Assembly (NCBI GenBank): GCA_040757035.1 | Contig: JBFLYM010000023.1 | Span: forward strand, 1 to 14,274 | From: JAHJBR01 sp040757035 | GTDB lineage: Archaea > Micrarchaeota > Micrarchaeia > Anstonellales > Bilamarchaeaceae | Reading direction: 5' to 3' | DNA: 14,274 nt | Shown: one piece after another, positions 13,598 through 14,274 of the stretch | Layout of the letters: every line of letters begins with the position of its first letter | Numbering within the stretch: position 1 is the first letter of the stretch | Notes under the pieces: generated by a model | Told to the model about the DNA's origin: nothing | The model's database searches: none | Seen by the model: the letters and a program-made list of their open reading frames with translations, nothing else | Position numbers and translations under genes: made by a program

Positions 13598-14164
13598 ATG
13601 TTTGCAATTTACAAACACTTACGTTTCGTTAAGTCAACCGCTCGCACTAATGCCATGAACGATGTGAAAATCATGAATGATGTGAAAGCAGATGTTGAAA
13701 AGGCGTTTCAGACCACATTCAAGATAATTTTCGGTAGCGAATGCAAAGTGAAAATAGAGGATTTGAAAGATTACCTATGGAAATACCATTATCCTCTAGA
13801 AAAAAAGAAGTCAAAAATTTCCGGCAAGGATGTTTACCTTGGCGAAAACCGGTATTGCGGAAATGTGATTTCATACGACGAAATTGATTTCAAAAAGAGT
13901 TATGCGCTTGATATAAATGAAATAAAAGATATTGATTCCATAGTTGAAGCTGTAAAGGATAGAATTCAATATTGTGGTAATACGCTTTCCGGAAAAACAG
14001 ACTTTGTTTCAGAGAGCGACTGCGTAACCGATAGCTTTTATATATACAATTCACACCATTTTTTTGCTTCCAAATATGCTGCCTACTCGTCTTATGTGCG
14101 GGACGCGAGCGAGTACATTTTCGGTTGTAGTTATTTTTTTAACAGTAAATCCGTAACTCTGTAA
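13598..14164 (+). CDS. conserved-looking hypothetical protein, Tyr/Ser/Cys-rich C-terminus
   Basis: I do not recognise the family. With ATG 13598 the product has 188 residues. An AT-rich ATAAATATTT at 13572-13581 sits about 22 nt upstream, compatible with a leaderless start. However, ATG 13655 or 13673 could be the real start, because residues 1-19 look unlike the rest. M20 and M26 begin an 18-bp tandem duplication (MNDVKI-MNDVKA). Residues 30-60 form a likely amphipathic helix. From about residue 130 the sequence is rich in Ser, Tyr, Phe and Cys (SFYIYNSHHFFASKYAAYSS, then EYIFGCSYFFNS), recalling the short repeat patterns of beta-solenoid-like proteins in DPANN and CPR genomes. It ends abruptly, and no continuation is open in other frames, so it may be C-terminally truncated. 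No signal peptide or TM is seen. Confidence 0.62.
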   Translation: MFAIYKHLRFVKSTARTNAMNDVKIMNDVKADVEKAFQTTFKIIFGSECKVKIEDLKDYLWKYHYPLEKKKSKISGKDVYLGENRYCGNVISYDEIDFKKSYALDINEIKDIDSIVEAVKDRIQYCGNTLSGKTDFVSESDCVTDSFYIYNSHHFFASKYAAYSSYVRDASEYIFGCSYFFNSKSVTL

Positions 14165-14225
14165 ATTCTTGGTAACAGGTTTTTGTATCTTTTCTTATTT
14201 TACGACTGTAAACTGTATAGAAAGA

Positions 14226-14236
14226 TTTATTAATAT
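14226..14236 (+). promoter_or_regulatory. TATA-like element for the edge gene
   Basis: TTTATTAATAT is centred about 25 nt upstream of ATG 14257, the distance expected for a leaderless archaeal transcript. Confidence 0.45.
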
Positions 14237-14258
14237 ATATTACCAATATTGGTAATAT
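14237..14258. promoter_or_regulatory. perfect 22-bp palindromic operator overlapping a start codon
   Basis: The site is self-complementary over all 22 positions; its central 18 bp are ATTACCAATATTGGTAAT. It begins right after the TATA-like element and ends inside the ATG at 14257. A dimeric repressor bound here would block polymerase recruitment and the transcript start. This arrangement is common for autoregulated archaeal transcription factors. The regulator identity is unknown. Confidence 0.65.
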
Positions 14259-14274
14259 GAAAAAGAATCTATAT
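14257..14274 (+). CDS. partial gene at the window edge (first six codons, MKKNLY)
   Basis: ATG at 14257 with an open frame to the end of the window. It is supported only by the upstream TATA-like element and the palindrome overlapping the start. Such an operator position suggests a self-regulating transcription factor or a tightly repressed gene, but six codons give no protein evidence. Confidence 0.4.

Overview
The window looks like a chromosome segment of an AT-rich archaeon, most likely a small-genome DPANN lineage such as Micrarchaeota or a relative. This is inferred from gene content and signals. It carries archaeal-type RtcB, Rad50 with a zinc hook, a stand-alone Bud32 kinase, a rhodanese-less ThiI and a short SepF. 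TATA-like boxes lie about 25 nt upstream of apparently leaderless starts, and internal genes have AGGTGA-type ribosome binding sites. Gene density is high, with many overlaps or near-overlaps. No rRNA, tRNA, IS element or CRISPR array was recognised.

Layout. (1) Positions 1-1420 are accessory. A hypothetical gene (144-923) has a C-terminal segment that resembles the variable region of a diversity-generating-retroelement (DGR) target. It is followed by about 400 nt of GC-rich, hairpin-rich DNA with no convincing gene, then a tiny acidic ORF on the minus strand. (2) Positions 1656-6200 hold rtcB, transaldolase and rad50, closely spaced on the plus strand. (3) Positions 6256-8016 hold an MFS transporter with its own TATA box, followed after 6 nt by bud32. 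(4) Positions 8181-9398 encode a membrane-anchored, Cys-rich repeat protein whose 3' end overlaps the convergent thiI by 33 nt. (5) dapF and thiI form a minus-strand pair (11355 down to 9366), divergent from pepA (11475-13082). (6) sepF (minus) converges on pepA and is divergent from a 188-codon unknown ORF. (7) The last 40 nt hold a TATA-like element, a perfect 22-bp palindrome and the first six codons of another gene.

Functions. Most of the window is housekeeping: RNA repair and tRNA splicing ligation (RtcB), tRNA modification (Bud32 for t6A, ThiI for s4U), DNA double-strand break processing (Rad50, with no mre11 nearby), sugar-phosphate metabolism (transaldolase), peptide turnover (PepA) and cell division (SepF). 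The less ordinary items are the DGR-target-like gene, the GC-rich structured island, the Cys-rich exported protein, a DapF homologue whose second catalytic cysteine is a serine, and the palindromic operator at the right edge.

A cross-cutting trait is the abundance of short tandem duplications of 9, 12, 18, 19 and 20 bp, both in promoters and in frame inside genes. The largest coding example is a hexapeptide repeat in the Rad50 coiled coil.
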